Shown here: positions 30,090 to 38,859 of the stretch, piece by piece
Numbering within the stretch: the first letter of the stretch is position 1
Layout: the number at the start of each line of letters is the position of its first letter
NCBI RefSeq assembly: GCF_036226605.1
Contig: NZ_CP109000.1
Span: 3,344,501 to 3,408,500 of the forward strand
From: Streptomyces sp. NBC_00704
Lineage (GTDB): Bacteria; Actinomycetota; Actinomycetes; Streptomycetales; Streptomycetaceae
Direction of reading: 5' to 3'
DNA length: 64,000 bases
Notes under the pieces: generated by a model
Told to the model about the DNA's origin: nothing
The model's input: the letters and a program-made list of their open reading frames with translations, nothing else
Databases searched by the model: none
Translations under genes and position numbers: made by a program

Positions 30090-30358
30090 TCCTCGTGGCT
30101 CGCGACGTTCGCGTTGACCGCGTCGTCGCCGTTGTTGCAGATCTGCTGGGTCGCGGTCTGGTTCGACGAGGACCCGAGCAGCGGGAGGTTCAGGTTCGGG
30201 ATGTTGATCAGACCGAACGAGATGTTCTCCACGTGGTTGGCGCACTGCCTGGAGTCGCCGTCCGAGCCCGAGCCGTGGGCGGAGGCGGTTCCGGCCCCGG
30301 CGAGACCGAGGCTCCCGATCATGGCAGCCACGAACACGGTCTTGTGAAGCTTGCGCAT
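30086..30358 (-). CDS. Small secreted protein of unknown function
   Basis: 90 residues from the ATG at 30358, chosen because AAGGGA lies 6 nt upstream; ATG 30364 would sit on the ribosome site. There is a clear signal peptide: MRKLHK, a hydrophobic core, and AGTASA before the mature protein HGSGSDGDS. The mature part has only two cysteines (QCANH and QICNNG), about 38 residues apart, around a hydrophobic INIPNLNLPLL stretch, and is Asn/Gln/Ser-rich. This resembles small surface-active or amyloid-like Streptomyces exoproteins, but it does not match the chaplin or rodlin patterns I know. Confidence 0.65.
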   Translation of the reverse strand: MRKLHKTVFVAAMIGSLGLAGAGTASAHGSGSDGDSRQCANHVENISFGLINIPNLNLPLLGSSSNQTATQQICNNGDDAVNANVASHED

Positions 30359-30379
30359 GTACATTCCCTTTTCCGGCTG

Positions 30380-30398
30380 AGTGACAGACTTCGTCACT
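30380..30398. promoter_or_regulatory. Inverted repeat AGTGAC-N7-GTCACT before the secreted-protein gene
   Basis: 6-bp arms at 30380-30385 and 30393-30398 lie 22-40 bp upstream of the start codon. The position fits an operator or leader hairpin; no regulator is identified. Confidence 0.35.
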
Positions 30399-30517
30399 GA
30401 TTGGAGCGGTACGATTACCGACCGTATGCTGCGATCATCCGATCCGCACTTCCGGTTGCACCCTCCTGAGCCGGCGCCGGGCAGAAGCCCGCGTTCCGCG
30501 GCGGTGACCGGCCGCCG

Positions 30518-30973
30518 TCAGCGCTCGGCGTCGGGGCCCGCGATCTCGCCGCTGTGGGCCGCCGCGACCAGGGCGACCGTGAGGATCACCGCCCCGTCGA
30601 CGACGTGCGTCGACGGCGGGTAGCTCGCCAGGGTGCCGCCGCCCTCGGTGAGCAGGGCGACGCAGAGCACGGCGAGCGGCAGGCCCGCGGTGAGGGCGGC
30701 CAGCAGGCCCCTGAGCGCGGGCCGGGCGAGGAGCCGCCGCGGGGCGAGCGCCAGGGCGAGGCCGGTGGCCGTGCCCACGGCGATACCGGCCGTGAGGCTG
30801 CCGAGCACGGCGAGCCCGGCGGCGGCCGTGAGCGCCCGGGCGGTGCCGTACAGGCCGCCGGTCAGGAAGACGAACGCCGCGACCAGGCACAGGACGCCGC
30901 CGATGCCGGCCGGCCAGGCTCCGATCAGCGCGCCGAGGCGGGCGCCGCGCCGGACGATAGCGCCTGCCCTCAC
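30518..30973 (-). CDS. Four-helix membrane protein coupled to a LuxR-type regulator
   Basis: 151 residues from the GTG at 30973, which overlaps the stop of the upstream regulator (GTGA). Four hydrophobic segments fill most of the protein: GVLCLVAAFVFLTGGLYG, LAVLGSLTAGIAVGTATGLA, LLAALTAGLPLAVLCVALLT and VVDGAVILTVALVAAA. It has a basic N-terminus. No family is recognised. Coupled translation suggests it works with, or is co-regulated with, the LuxR-type regulator. Confidence 0.65.
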   Translation of the reverse strand: MRAGAIVRRGARLGALIGAWPAGIGGVLCLVAAFVFLTGGLYGTARALTAAAGLAVLGSLTAGIAVGTATGLALALAPRRLLARPALRGLLAALTAGLPLAVLCVALLTEGGGTLASYPPSTHVVDGAVILTVALVAAAHSGEIAGPDAER

Positions 30974-31689
30974 GCGGACTGCCCGGATCCCGGTTCCGCC
31001 GCCGCGGGCCCCGAGCGGTGCGGCAGCGGGCCCGCGCGGTCCAGCAGACCGGTGCGGGCCGCGAGGGCCGCGGCCTCCAGACGGGAGCCCACGCCGAGTT
31101 TCATCAGGACGCGCTGGACGTGCGTGCGGGCCGTGGACGGGGCGATGTTCATGCCGGCGGCGATCAGACGGGTGTCCTCGCCCTCCGCGACCCGCACCAG
31201 GACCTCGACCTCGCGCGGGGTGAGCAGTCGCAGCAGCCGCCGGCCCTCGTCGTCCGGCTGGGCCGCCGGGTTGAGCAGCTCGCCGAACGCGCCCTGGAGC
31301 AGCTGCGGAGCCACCGCCGCCTCGCCCGCCCTCGCCTTCATGATGGCCCGCTCGACACCCTCTATGCGCTCGTCGTGGCGTACGTAGCCGGAGGCGCCGG
31401 CCGCGAAGGCGGCGGCGATGCCGCGCGGGCTCGGGACCGGTCCGAGGACCAGCACGGCCACCTGCGGACGCTCCCGCTTGATGCGGACCACCGGGTCGAA
31501 GATGCCCGGCTCGGCCGGGAGCGCCGTGCCCAGCAGGCACACCTCCGGAGCGCGGGCGATCACCAGGTCCGCCGCCCCCGCGGTCGGGGCCGCCGCGGCG
31601 AGCACCCGGTGCCCCCGCAGCTTCAGCGCCGAGGCCAGCGCCTCGGCGAGCAGTCGGTGGTCGTCGACCACCATCAGCCGCACTCCCAC
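30970..31689 (-). CDS. LuxR-type regulator with degenerate receiver (no phospho-Asp)
   Basis: 239 residues from the GTG at 31689. The receiver keeps the acidic pair VVDDH (9-10). Where the phosphorylated Asp should stand it reads PEVCLLGTALPAEPG, with Gly54 instead. The conserved Lys motif is also changed (GYVRHD). The C-terminal HTH is intact: LTPREVEVLVRVAEGEDTRL, then GMNIAPSTARTHVQRVLMKL. It is therefore an atypical regulator that probably acts without phosphorylation. No kinase is adjacent. It is translationally coupled to the following membrane-protein gene. Confidence 0.85.
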   Translation of the reverse strand: MGVRLMVVDDHRLLAEALASALKLRGHRVLAAAAPTAGAADLVIARAPEVCLLGTALPAEPGIFDPVVRIKRERPQVAVLVLGPVPSPRGIAAAFAAGASGYVRHDERIEGVERAIMKARAGEAAVAPQLLQGAFGELLNPAAQPDDEGRRLLRLLTPREVEVLVRVAEGEDTRLIAAGMNIAPSTARTHVQRVLMKLGVGSRLEAAALAARTGLLDRAGPLPHRSGPAAAEPGSGQSA

Positions 31690-31882
31690 GAGCAACCCCC
31701 AGTCCCCCCATGGATGCCCATACGGATCCACGCGCACCGACGGAGGGGCCGCCCCCCGGCACCCCCCTCTTCATGCCCGAGGAAGCTACACGCTTGTTCG
31801 ACGTCGCGCTCCCCCTACCGGCGAGAAGTGCCCCGGATCGCTGAAAGTCCCCGCGAGGGAAGGTCCCGCGCGATAAGCGCAC

Positions 31883-31910
31883 GGCCCCGCCCCTGAACAG
31901 GGACGGGGCC
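31883..31910 (-). terminator. Terminator of the 34-kb beta-propeller gene
   Basis: GGCCCCG-C-CCCT / AGGG-A-CGGGGCC stem (one mismatch) with a GAAC loop, 20 bp past the stop at 31930. Confidence 0.65.
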
Positions 31911-31929
31911 ATGACGGCAATTAAGATGA

Positions 31930-34017
31930 TCAGCTGCCCGCGGTGCCGAACCCGACGGCCAGGTACTGCGGATCACCGCTCGACAGCGACCCGTCGTCGG
32001 CGTACACCTCCGACATGTACAGGCGGCCCTTGGAGAAGAGGACCTCGGAGTACTCCGGGGACATGGCGATCTCCAGGTCGTGCACCTCGTCCGTGGCCGG
32101 GTTCTCCAGGAGCTTGGTCTCCTTGAACGCCTTCCCGCCGAGGCTGACGACCTGTCCGCCCTTGTCGTAGGGCGGGCGCTTGTAGGCGATCAGGTTCGCG
32201 CCGTCCATGCGCAGCGGGTAGATCGTGTAGCCGTCGCCGGCGTCCGCGCGCTGGCCGGTGGGCTTGCCGGTGGCCAGGTCGAAGGCGACGATCTCGTTCG
32301 AGCGGCCGTGGTCGCCGCCGCTGTCGTGCTCCTCGGTCGGGACGTAGATCCGGTCGTTGCCGACGGCCAGGCCCTTGCAGGCCTCGACGCGGGTGATGCC
32401 CTCGCAGTCGGCCGCGTACTCGTCGCCCGGCACCGAGATGCGGGTGCGCAGCTTGCCGGTCTTGTTGTCGATGGAGAAGAAGTCCGAGATGCCGCTGCCG
32501 TCGCCGGCGCTGTCGCCGACGTCGGCGGCCACGACCAGCGGGTCGGTGGACACGATGGACGCGTACTCGATGCCCGAGGCGAGCTTGTACTCGGAGATCA
32601 CCTTCCCGGAGACCGGGTCGATGGTCTGGATGTGCAGCTCGGGGTTGTCGTAGGGGCCGCACTTGCGCACGGCCACCAGCTTGGGACCGCCGCCGTAGCC
32701 GTCGTCGTAGCAGGTGTCGGCGGGCTTCGGGGCCCACAGCGCCTTGCCGGTGTCGATGTCGAAGGCCGCGCCGCCCTCGGTGGCGCCCAGGGCGACCGTC
32801 TTGGCGCTGACCGTCACGTTGTCGAAGGTGACGGTGCGGTCCCCGGTCGCGACGGTCTTGCGCCACAGCTGCTTGCCCGCGACGAGGTCGATCGCCGCGA
32901 CCTGGTCGCAGCCCGCCGTCTTCGCGGTGCTCGCCTGGAAGGTGACCGCCGTGCGGAAGTCGGCGGTGGTGAACCTGCTGGCCTCGCAGACCGGGCCGGG
33001 CAGCGGCACCGTCCACAGCTTGGCGCCGCCGGCCAGGTCGTAGCCGGAGACCTCGTTGACCCCCGTCTTCACGTACGCCTTGTCGGTCAGCCAGGAGCCC
33101 TTGACGCCGACGGTGTCGTCCTTCTTGACGGGGGGCATAGGCAGCTTGAACAGGACGCTGGCCGCGGGGTCGGCGGGCGCCTTCTCGCTGCCGCCCGGCG
33201 CCGTGTCGCCGCCCGCGGCGCCGCCGGTGCCCTTGTCGCCGCCGCCGCCGTTCGCGCCGCCGGAGCTCGCCTCCTCCTTCTTGCCGCCGTCGTGGGAGTT
33301 CGCGTACCAGACGCCGCCGCCCACGATGAGCGCGATCGCGACGACGGCGGAGACGATGATCGCCACCTGCGCGTTGATCTTCCGGCCCGATCCCGTGGCC
33401 CCCGAGCCGACCTGCGGCTGCATGGGCACGGTCGGCTGGCCCGGATACCCGTAACCGGCCTGGGCCGGATAGCCCGGCTGGCCCGGCTGGCCCGGGTAGC
33501 CGTAGCCCGGCTGCTGGCCGTAGGCCGTGGTGGGCTGGCCGTAGGGGTTCGGCTGGGGCTGGCCGTACGCGGACGGGCCCGGCGCGGGGGCGGCCGGCTG
33601 CGCCGGGTAGCCGTAGCCGGGTGCGGCCGCGGGCGGCGCCTGCGGATAGCCGTAGCCCGGCTGCGGCGGCTGCGGGGGCCCGGACGGCGCCGCGGGCGCG
33701 GGCGTCTGCGGCGCCGGGGCGTGCTGCGGCGGCTGGGGCTGCTGCGGAGGTCCCTGGGGCTGCTCCGGCGCCGGGGGCTGGGCCTGCGCCGGGGCCGGTG
33801 ACTGGCCGTGGCCCGGCTGGGAGGCCTTGGTCAGGTCGGGCGCGGCGGGCTGCGGCGGGGCGTCCTGAGGGGTCGCGTCCTGCGGGACGGCGTCCTTCGG
33901 CGTGACGTCCGCGGGCGTGGCGTCCTGCGGGGGCGGGGGCGGGCCGAAGCCGCCCTGCGGCGGCTGCGAGGGCTGCTGCGGGGGCTCGTTCGGCGGCGGG
34001 GGCGGCGGCTGGGTCAT
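31930..34017 (-). CDS. Membrane-anchored PQQ-like beta-propeller protein (paralog A)
   Basis: 695 residues from the ATG at 34017. The first roughly 210 residues are a cytoplasmic Pro/Gln/Gly/Tyr-rich low-complexity region with repeated PGYGYP motifs. One transmembrane helix follows (IIVSAVVAIALIVGGGVWYA). The large extracytoplasmic part has repeated blade motifs such as YDLAGGAKLWTVPLPG, IDLVAGKQLWRKTVATG, FDIDTGKALWAPKP and FDLATGKPTGQ, the PQQ-like propeller pattern. No cofactor site is evident, so a binding or scaffold role outside the membrane is likely. It is a tandem paralog of the gene upstream (154 bp between them). Confidence 0.85.
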   Translation of the reverse strand: MTQPPPPPPNEPPQQPSQPPQGGFGPPPPPQDATPADVTPKDAVPQDATPQDAPPQPAAPDLTKASQPGHGQSPAPAQAQPPAPEQPQGPPQQPQPPQHAPAPQTPAPAAPSGPPQPPQPGYGYPQAPPAAAPGYGYPAQPAAPAPGPSAYGQPQPNPYGQPTTAYGQQPGYGYPGQPGQPGYPAQAGYGYPGQPTVPMQPQVGSGATGSGRKINAQVAIIVSAVVAIALIVGGGVWYANSHDGGKKEEASSGGANGGGGDKGTGGAAGGDTAPGGSEKAPADPAASVLFKLPMPPVKKDDTVGVKGSWLTDKAYVKTGVNEVSGYDLAGGAKLWTVPLPGPVCEASRFTTADFRTAVTFQASTAKTAGCDQVAAIDLVAGKQLWRKTVATGDRTVTFDNVTVSAKTVALGATEGGAAFDIDTGKALWAPKPADTCYDDGYGGGPKLVAVRKCGPYDNPELHIQTIDPVSGKVISEYKLASGIEYASIVSTDPLVVAADVGDSAGDGSGISDFFSIDNKTGKLRTRISVPGDEYAADCEGITRVEACKGLAVGNDRIYVPTEEHDSGGDHGRSNEIVAFDLATGKPTGQRADAGDGYTIYPLRMDGANLIAYKRPPYDKGGQVVSLGGKAFKETKLLENPATDEVHDLEIAMSPEYSEVLFSKGRLYMSEVYADDGSLSSGDPQYLAVGFGTAGS

Positions 34018-34192
34018 GGTGTGGGTACCTCGGAACAACGCTCGGGTGGCTGCGCGAGCCGGGACGGACCGGGAGACCCGGGGAGCCCGGCCGGCTCGGG
34101 AAAGCCGGGGAGGGGACGGGCCCGGACGACGGTGACGGGCCGGGAGGACGGGCCCGGACGACGGTGACGGGGCCGGGAGACGGCGGGTCGCC

Positions 34193-36019
34193 CTACTTGC
34201 CGTAGGCGAGCATCAGCTTCTCCTTCGTCTCGTCGTTGCCCGTCAGCCTGGTGGTGGAGATGTAGAAGCGGCCGTCGACCCAGTCGATGTCCCGGGAGAA
34301 GAAGCTGTCCTCGATGTCGGCCGTGCTCTTGGGCAGTTGCAGCAGTGTCGTCGGCGTGTGCGCGGAACCGGCGGTCGCGATGCCCACCACACGGCCCGGC
34401 CCCTCGTACGACGGCTCCACGTAGGCGACCAGCTGCCCGCCCTCGGTCTTCATCGGCAGCATCGCCTCGTCCGTGGGGGACTTGACGCGCCACTTCTCCT
34501 TGCCGGTGGCCAGGTCGACCGCCACGATCTCGTTGGGGCCGCTCTTCGTCTCGGTGGGGAGATACAGCGTGTCGGCGTCGGAGGCCACGCCCGCGCAGCC
34601 CGTGAGGTTGCGCTGGAGGAAGCCGCCCCCGCACTTGGGGGCGAAGTCCTCGTCGACGCGGACCTGCGAACGCACCGAGCCGTTCGGCCGGAACGTCGTG
34701 ACGTTCCAGTTCTTCTTGTCCTCGTTGGTGCTGTAGGCGACCAGCGGGTCGACGGAGAACGTCTTGCCGACCGTCCAGCCCTTGCCGAACTTCTGCGTCC
34801 ACCTGACCTTGCCGGTCGCCGGGTCCAGTTCCTGGATCTCGTCGTGCTCGGTCGGGTCGCCCGCGTCACAGGACGCCACCGAGATCAGCCGCGGCCCGCC
34901 GGCGAACCCGGCCGGGAAGCACGCGTCGCCGTACTTCTGCTTGTCGTACAGCTTCTTGCCGGTGCGGACGTCGTACGCCGTCCCGGACTGGGAGCGGCCC
35001 ACCATCAGGGTGTTGCCGGCCAGCGACAGCTCGATGCTGATCGCGCTGTCGAACAGCGTGCCGTCCGCGACGACGGCGGTCCAGCCCTTGGCGCCGGTGT
35101 TCAGGTCGATCTGCTGGAGCTGGTTGCACTTGGCGCGGTCGCTGGTGCCGCTCATGTAGGCGACGACGATCTTGTCGTCCGCCGTCTTCTGCGGGGTGAC
35201 GGCGCAGATCTTCTGCGGCAGCGTGAGGGCGGCCCAGCTGGGCCTGCCGTCGGCGACGCCGTACGCGACGACTTCCTTGTAGGCCGCCTTCACGGCCGTC
35301 CTGCCGGTGATCCACATGCCGGGGGCGTCGGCGCCGGAGGCGGGGGCGTCGGGCGCCTCCTTGTACCAGAGCACCTTCGCCTCGCCCGCCTGGCGGCCGG
35401 CGTTGAAGTCCTGGTCCTCGTCGCCGCCGCCGTCGCCGCTTCCGTCGCCGGGGTTGACCGGGGCGGCGCTCTTCGTGGCCTTGCCGTCGTCGCTCGGTCC
35501 GGCGACCGGCTTCTTGCCGCCGTTGTCGTCGTCGCGGGTGACCGCGAACACCGCCCCGCCGATGACCAGGAGCGCCGTCACCGCGGCCCCGACCACCAGC
35601 GCGGGCCGGCCCCGGAAGGGGTTGCGGCCGCCGCCCGGCGGGGTGCCCGGGGCGCCGGGCGCGCCGGGGAACTGGGGCTGCTGCGGGTAGCCGTAGCCGG
35701 GCTGCGGGCCGTAGGGGCCGCTCGGCTGACCGTACGGGCCGGGCTGCTGCCCGCCGTAGGGTCCGGGCTGCTGACCGTAGGGGCCCGGCTGCTGGGGCTG
35801 ACCGTAGGGGCCCGGCTGCTGGGGCTGGCCGTACGGGCCGGGCTGCTGCGGGTAGCCGTAACCGGGCTGCGGCGCGGCCGGAGCGGGCGGCCCCTGGGGC
35901 GGCTGCGGCGGCGGCGCGCCGAAACCGCCCTGCGGCGGCGGGCCGGCCGGCGGCTGCGGGCGGTCCTGCGGTGCTCCGGAACCACCCTGCTGCGGCGGCT
36001 GATCGGGCGGCTGAGCCAT
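34193..36019 (-). CDS. Membrane-anchored PQQ-like beta-propeller protein (paralog B)
   Basis: 608 residues from the ATG at 36019. Same plan as its neighbour: an N-terminal disordered region with several GPYGQP/QQPGPYGQ repeats, one transmembrane helix (ALVVGAAVTALLVIGGAVFA), an acidic Gly/Asp linker, then an extracytoplasmic propeller with motifs IDLNTGAKGWTAVV, YDVRTGKKLYDKQ, LDPATGKVRWTQKF and VDLATGKEKWRVK. Paired Cys residues (for example in KICAV and GDACF) suggest disulfides outside the cell. Function unknown; the pair arose by tandem duplication and has diverged strongly. Confidence 0.85.
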   Translation of the reverse strand: MAQPPDQPPQQGGSGAPQDRPQPPAGPPPQGGFGAPPPQPPQGPPAPAAPQPGYGYPQQPGPYGQPQQPGPYGQPQQPGPYGQQPGPYGGQQPGPYGQPSGPYGPQPGYGYPQQPQFPGAPGAPGTPPGGGRNPFRGRPALVVGAAVTALLVIGGAVFAVTRDDDNGGKKPVAGPSDDGKATKSAAPVNPGDGSGDGGGDEDQDFNAGRQAGEAKVLWYKEAPDAPASGADAPGMWITGRTAVKAAYKEVVAYGVADGRPSWAALTLPQKICAVTPQKTADDKIVVAYMSGTSDRAKCNQLQQIDLNTGAKGWTAVVADGTLFDSAISIELSLAGNTLMVGRSQSGTAYDVRTGKKLYDKQKYGDACFPAGFAGGPRLISVASCDAGDPTEHDEIQELDPATGKVRWTQKFGKGWTVGKTFSVDPLVAYSTNEDKKNWNVTTFRPNGSVRSQVRVDEDFAPKCGGGFLQRNLTGCAGVASDADTLYLPTETKSGPNEIVAVDLATGKEKWRVKSPTDEAMLPMKTEGGQLVAYVEPSYEGPGRVVGIATAGSAHTPTTLLQLPKSTADIEDSFFSRDIDWVDGRFYISTTRLTGNDETKEKLMLAYGK

Positions 36020-36135
36020 CAGCGTGCTCCCCCTCGTCACTGCTTTTTAGCCACGCGTCCGGGTCAGTGACCACCCGGAACGGTTTTTCAGACGTACACA
36101 GACGGCTCTTTCTATCACCCGGCGCCGACAGGCCA

Positions 36136-36178
36136 ACGGGCCGGATCCGCCCCTGTTTCCAAGGGAGGACCGGCCCGT
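36136..36178 (-). terminator. Hairpin after the ABC-F gene
   Basis: A 9-bp perfect outer stem ACGGGCCGG (36136-36144) / CCGGCCCGT (36170-36178) with a partly paired interior, 32 bp past the ABC-F stop. Confidence 0.55.
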
Positions 36179-36209
36179 GATGCCGTCGTTATGCGCCTTC
36201 ACGCACCCT

Positions 36210-38015
36210 TCACGCGTCCTCGGCGAGTTCCAGCCACCGCATCTCCAGCTCCTCGCGCTCGGCGGCCAACTCCCGCAGCTGTGCGTCCAGTCCGGCGACC
36301 TTCTCGAAGTCGGTGGCGTGATCGGCGATCTGGGCGTGCAGCTTGGCCTCCTTCTCGGAGCCCTTGTCCAACTGCCGCTCGATCTTCTGCAGTTCCTTCT
36401 TGGCGGCGCGCTGGTCGGCGGCGCTCTTCTCCGGCGCAGCCTTCTGCGCGGCCGCCGGGGCGGAGGCGGCGGCAGCCTCCTCCATGCGCTGCCGGCGCTC
36501 GATGTACTCGTCGATGCCGCGCGGGAGCATGCGCAGGGCGGCGTCACCGAGCAGGGCGAAGACGCGGTCCGTGGTGCGCTCGACGAAGAACCGGTCGTGG
36601 GAGATGACGATCATCGAGCCGGGCCAGCCGTCGAGGAGGTCCTCGAGCTGGGTGAGGGTCTCGATGTCGAGGTCGTTGGTGGGCTCGTCGAGGAAGAGGA
36701 CGTTGGGCTCGTCCATGAGCAGGCGCAGGATCTGGAGGCGGCGGCGCTCACCGCCGGAGAGGTCCCCGACGGGCGTCCACTGCTTGTCCTTGTTGAAGCC
36801 GAACGTCTCGCACAGCTGCCCGGCGGTCATCTCGCGCCCCTTGCCGAGGTCGACGCGCTCGCGCACCTGCTGCACGGCCTCCAGGACCCGCAGGCCGGGG
36901 TCCAGCTCGCCGACCTCCTGGGAGAGGTAGGCCAGCCTGACCGTCCTGCCGACGGCGATCCGTCCGGCGACCGGCTGGGTCTCGCCCTCGCTGCGGGCGG
37001 CGTCGGCCAGGGCGCGCAGCAGGGACGTCTTGCCGGCGCCGTTGACGCCGACCAGGCCGATGCGGTCGCCGGGGCCGAGGTGCCAGGTGATGTGCTTGAG
37101 CAGCACCTTGGGTCCGGCCTGGACGGTGACGTCCTCCAGGTCGAACACGGTCTTTCCCAGGCGGGAGGAGGCGAACTTCATCAGCTCGCTGCTGTCGCGG
37201 GGCGGCGGCACGTCCGCGATCAGCTCGTTGGCGGCCTCCACGCGGAAGCGCGGCTTGGACGTGCGGGCGGGGGCGCCGCGCCGCAGCCAGGCCAGCTCCT
37301 TGCGGACCAGGTTCTGCCGCTTGGTCTCCTCGGTGGCGGCGATGCGCTCGCGCTCGGCGCGGGCGAAGACGTAGTCGGAGTAGCCGCCCTCGTACTCGTG
37401 GACGTCGCCGCGCTGCACGTCCCACATGCGGGTGCAGACCTGGTCCAGGAACCAGCGGTCGTGGGTGACGCAGACGAGCGCGGAGCGGCGCTCGCGCAGG
37501 TGCCGGGCGAGCCAGGAGATGCCCTCGACGTCGAGGTGGTTGGTCGGCTCGTCCAGGACGATCAGGTCCTGTTCGTCGATCAAAAGCTTGGCCAGCGCGA
37601 TGCGGCGGCGCTCACCGCCGGACAGGGGGCCGATGACGGTGTCCAGGCCCTGCGGGAAGCCGGGCAGGTCGAGCCCGCCGAACAGTCCGGTCAGCACGTC
37701 CCGGATCTTGGCGTTGCCGGCCCACTCGTGGTCGGCCAGGTCGCGGATGACCTCGTGCCGGACGGTCGCCGCCGGGTCCAGGGAGTCGTGCTGGGTGAGC
37801 ACGCCCATGCGCAGCCCGCCGGAGTGCGTGACCCGGCCGGTGTCGGCGTCCTCCAGCTTGGCCAGCAGGCGGATCAGCGTGGTCTTGCCGTCGCCGTTGC
37901 GGCCGACGACGCCGATCCGGTCCCCTTCGGACACGCCGAGCGAGATGCCGTCGAGGAGGGCACGGGTCCCGTACACCTTGCTGACGTTCTCGACATTGAC
38001 CAGATTGACGGCCAT
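36210..38015 (-). CDS. ABC-F family ATPase (Uup-like)
   Basis: 601 residues. Two ATPase domains without membrane segments: Walker A GRNGDGKTT and GVNGAGKTS, signatures LSGGERRR (twice), Walker B regions with DEPTNHLD and DEPTNDLD. Between the domains lies the linker RAERERIAATEETKRQNLVR. The C-terminus is a charged coiled coil (about 530-601), as in Uup. ABC-F proteins act on the ribosome (translation rescue, antibiotic protection) rather than in transport. No macrolide or other antibiotic cluster is nearby, so a housekeeping role is more likely than resistance. Confidence 0.93.
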   Translation of the reverse strand: MAVNLVNVENVSKVYGTRALLDGISLGVSEGDRIGVVGRNGDGKTTLIRLLAKLEDADTGRVTHSGGLRMGVLTQHDSLDPAATVRHEVIRDLADHEWAGNAKIRDVLTGLFGGLDLPGFPQGLDTVIGPLSGGERRRIALAKLLIDEQDLIVLDEPTNHLDVEGISWLARHLRERRSALVCVTHDRWFLDQVCTRMWDVQRGDVHEYEGGYSDYVFARAERERIAATEETKRQNLVRKELAWLRRGAPARTSKPRFRVEAANELIADVPPPRDSSELMKFASSRLGKTVFDLEDVTVQAGPKVLLKHITWHLGPGDRIGLVGVNGAGKTSLLRALADAARSEGETQPVAGRIAVGRTVRLAYLSQEVGELDPGLRVLEAVQQVRERVDLGKGREMTAGQLCETFGFNKDKQWTPVGDLSGGERRRLQILRLLMDEPNVLFLDEPTNDLDIETLTQLEDLLDGWPGSMIVISHDRFFVERTTDRVFALLGDAALRMLPRGIDEYIERRQRMEEAAAASAPAAAQKAAPEKSAADQRAAKKELQKIERQLDKGSEKEAKLHAQIADHATDFEKVAGLDAQLRELAAEREELEMRWLELAEDA

Positions 38016-38339
38016 TTCTCTCCTGCCCGGGGGGATCGATCGACCCTCCAGGGTAGTCGGGCGGGCCGTGCCGCCGGCCCACCCGTCCGCCCGGGGGGCC
38101 GAGGGGCGCGTACGGCGGCTCCCGGGGCGTGCGCCGTCCGCCGGGCGCGGGGTGACGAGGGCGTGCGCTGTCCGACGGCGGCGCGTGCGCGGCTGGCTCG
38201 CGCCCCTCGGGGCGTGACACGGGCGCGGTCACCCTCGGCGGACGGCGTCCGGTGGTGCGCGCCGGGCCGACGGCGTCCGGCGCGAGCCGGGGGCGCACAT
38301 CCTCGGGCGAGCCCTGGGAAAGGGGCCGGCGTCCGGCTC
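38016..38339. other. Gene-free GC-rich spacer
   Basis: 324 bp of very GC-rich sequence between two minus-strand genes. GACGGCGTCCGG occurs twice (about 38242 and 38270). I see no credible ORF with a ribosome site, no RNA and no strong terminator. Confidence 0.4.
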
Positions 38340-38729
38340 TCAGGCCGTTCCGCGCAGAGGGCCGAACCATGAGGGGTCGTCCATCGCGCCGTCGTCCTCG
38401 TGCCACTGCGGAGGCGCGGACACGACGAAGCTCTTCAGGTCACGTCCCAGCAGGTACAGGCGTCCGGGCCTCACCTCCAGCCCGTGGTCGAGGGCGACCC
38501 TCTCGCACTCCCCGTCGTCGGCCCGGCGGATGACCAGGCCCTGGTAGCCGGGGCGCACGAGCATGAGGTCGACGTTGCCGAAGTGGACGTCGATCCGGGT
38601 CTCCGGCGGCCTGTCCCGGCTGCTGCGCAGAAGCAGCCGGCGATGGCCGACGGTGTACTGCCAGACCTTGAAGTACCGGTCCGACCGGAACAGCTCGGGG
38701 CCGGCGGACCGCGGCGTCGTCTCACCCAT
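38340..38729 (-). CDS. Conserved hypothetical protein
   Basis: 129 residues from the ATG at 38729. The predicted beta-strand pattern is strong: FKVWQYTVGHRRLLLRSS, RIDVHFGNVDLMLVRPGYQG, then LYLLGRDLKSFVVSAPP. It is a soluble, single-domain, probably all-beta protein without cysteines. No known family is recognised. It lies between ispE (130 bp upstream) and the ABC-F gene on the same strand and may be transcribed with the ispE cluster. Confidence 0.7.
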   Translation of the reverse strand: MGETTPRSAGPELFRSDRYFKVWQYTVGHRRLLLRSSRDRPPETRIDVHFGNVDLMLVRPGYQGLVIRRADDGECERVALDHGLEVRPGRLYLLGRDLKSFVVSAPPQWHEDDGAMDDPSWFGPLRGTA

Positions 38730-38859
38730 CGAGATCCTCCAGGAAGTCGTCGAAGTCCTTCGGGACACCGGGGCAGAGGCGCCGGGAGCAGAGGCCGGGC
38801 GGGCGGGGGCGCACAGAGCCTGCCGTCCGGCACCCGGCACCCGGCACCCAGGCGCGTCG

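Noticed and set aside
36210-38015. Antibiotic resistance function for the ABC-F protein
   Set aside because: No antibiotic biosynthesis or resistance genes nearby; the coiled-coil C-terminus points to a housekeeping Uup-like protein.
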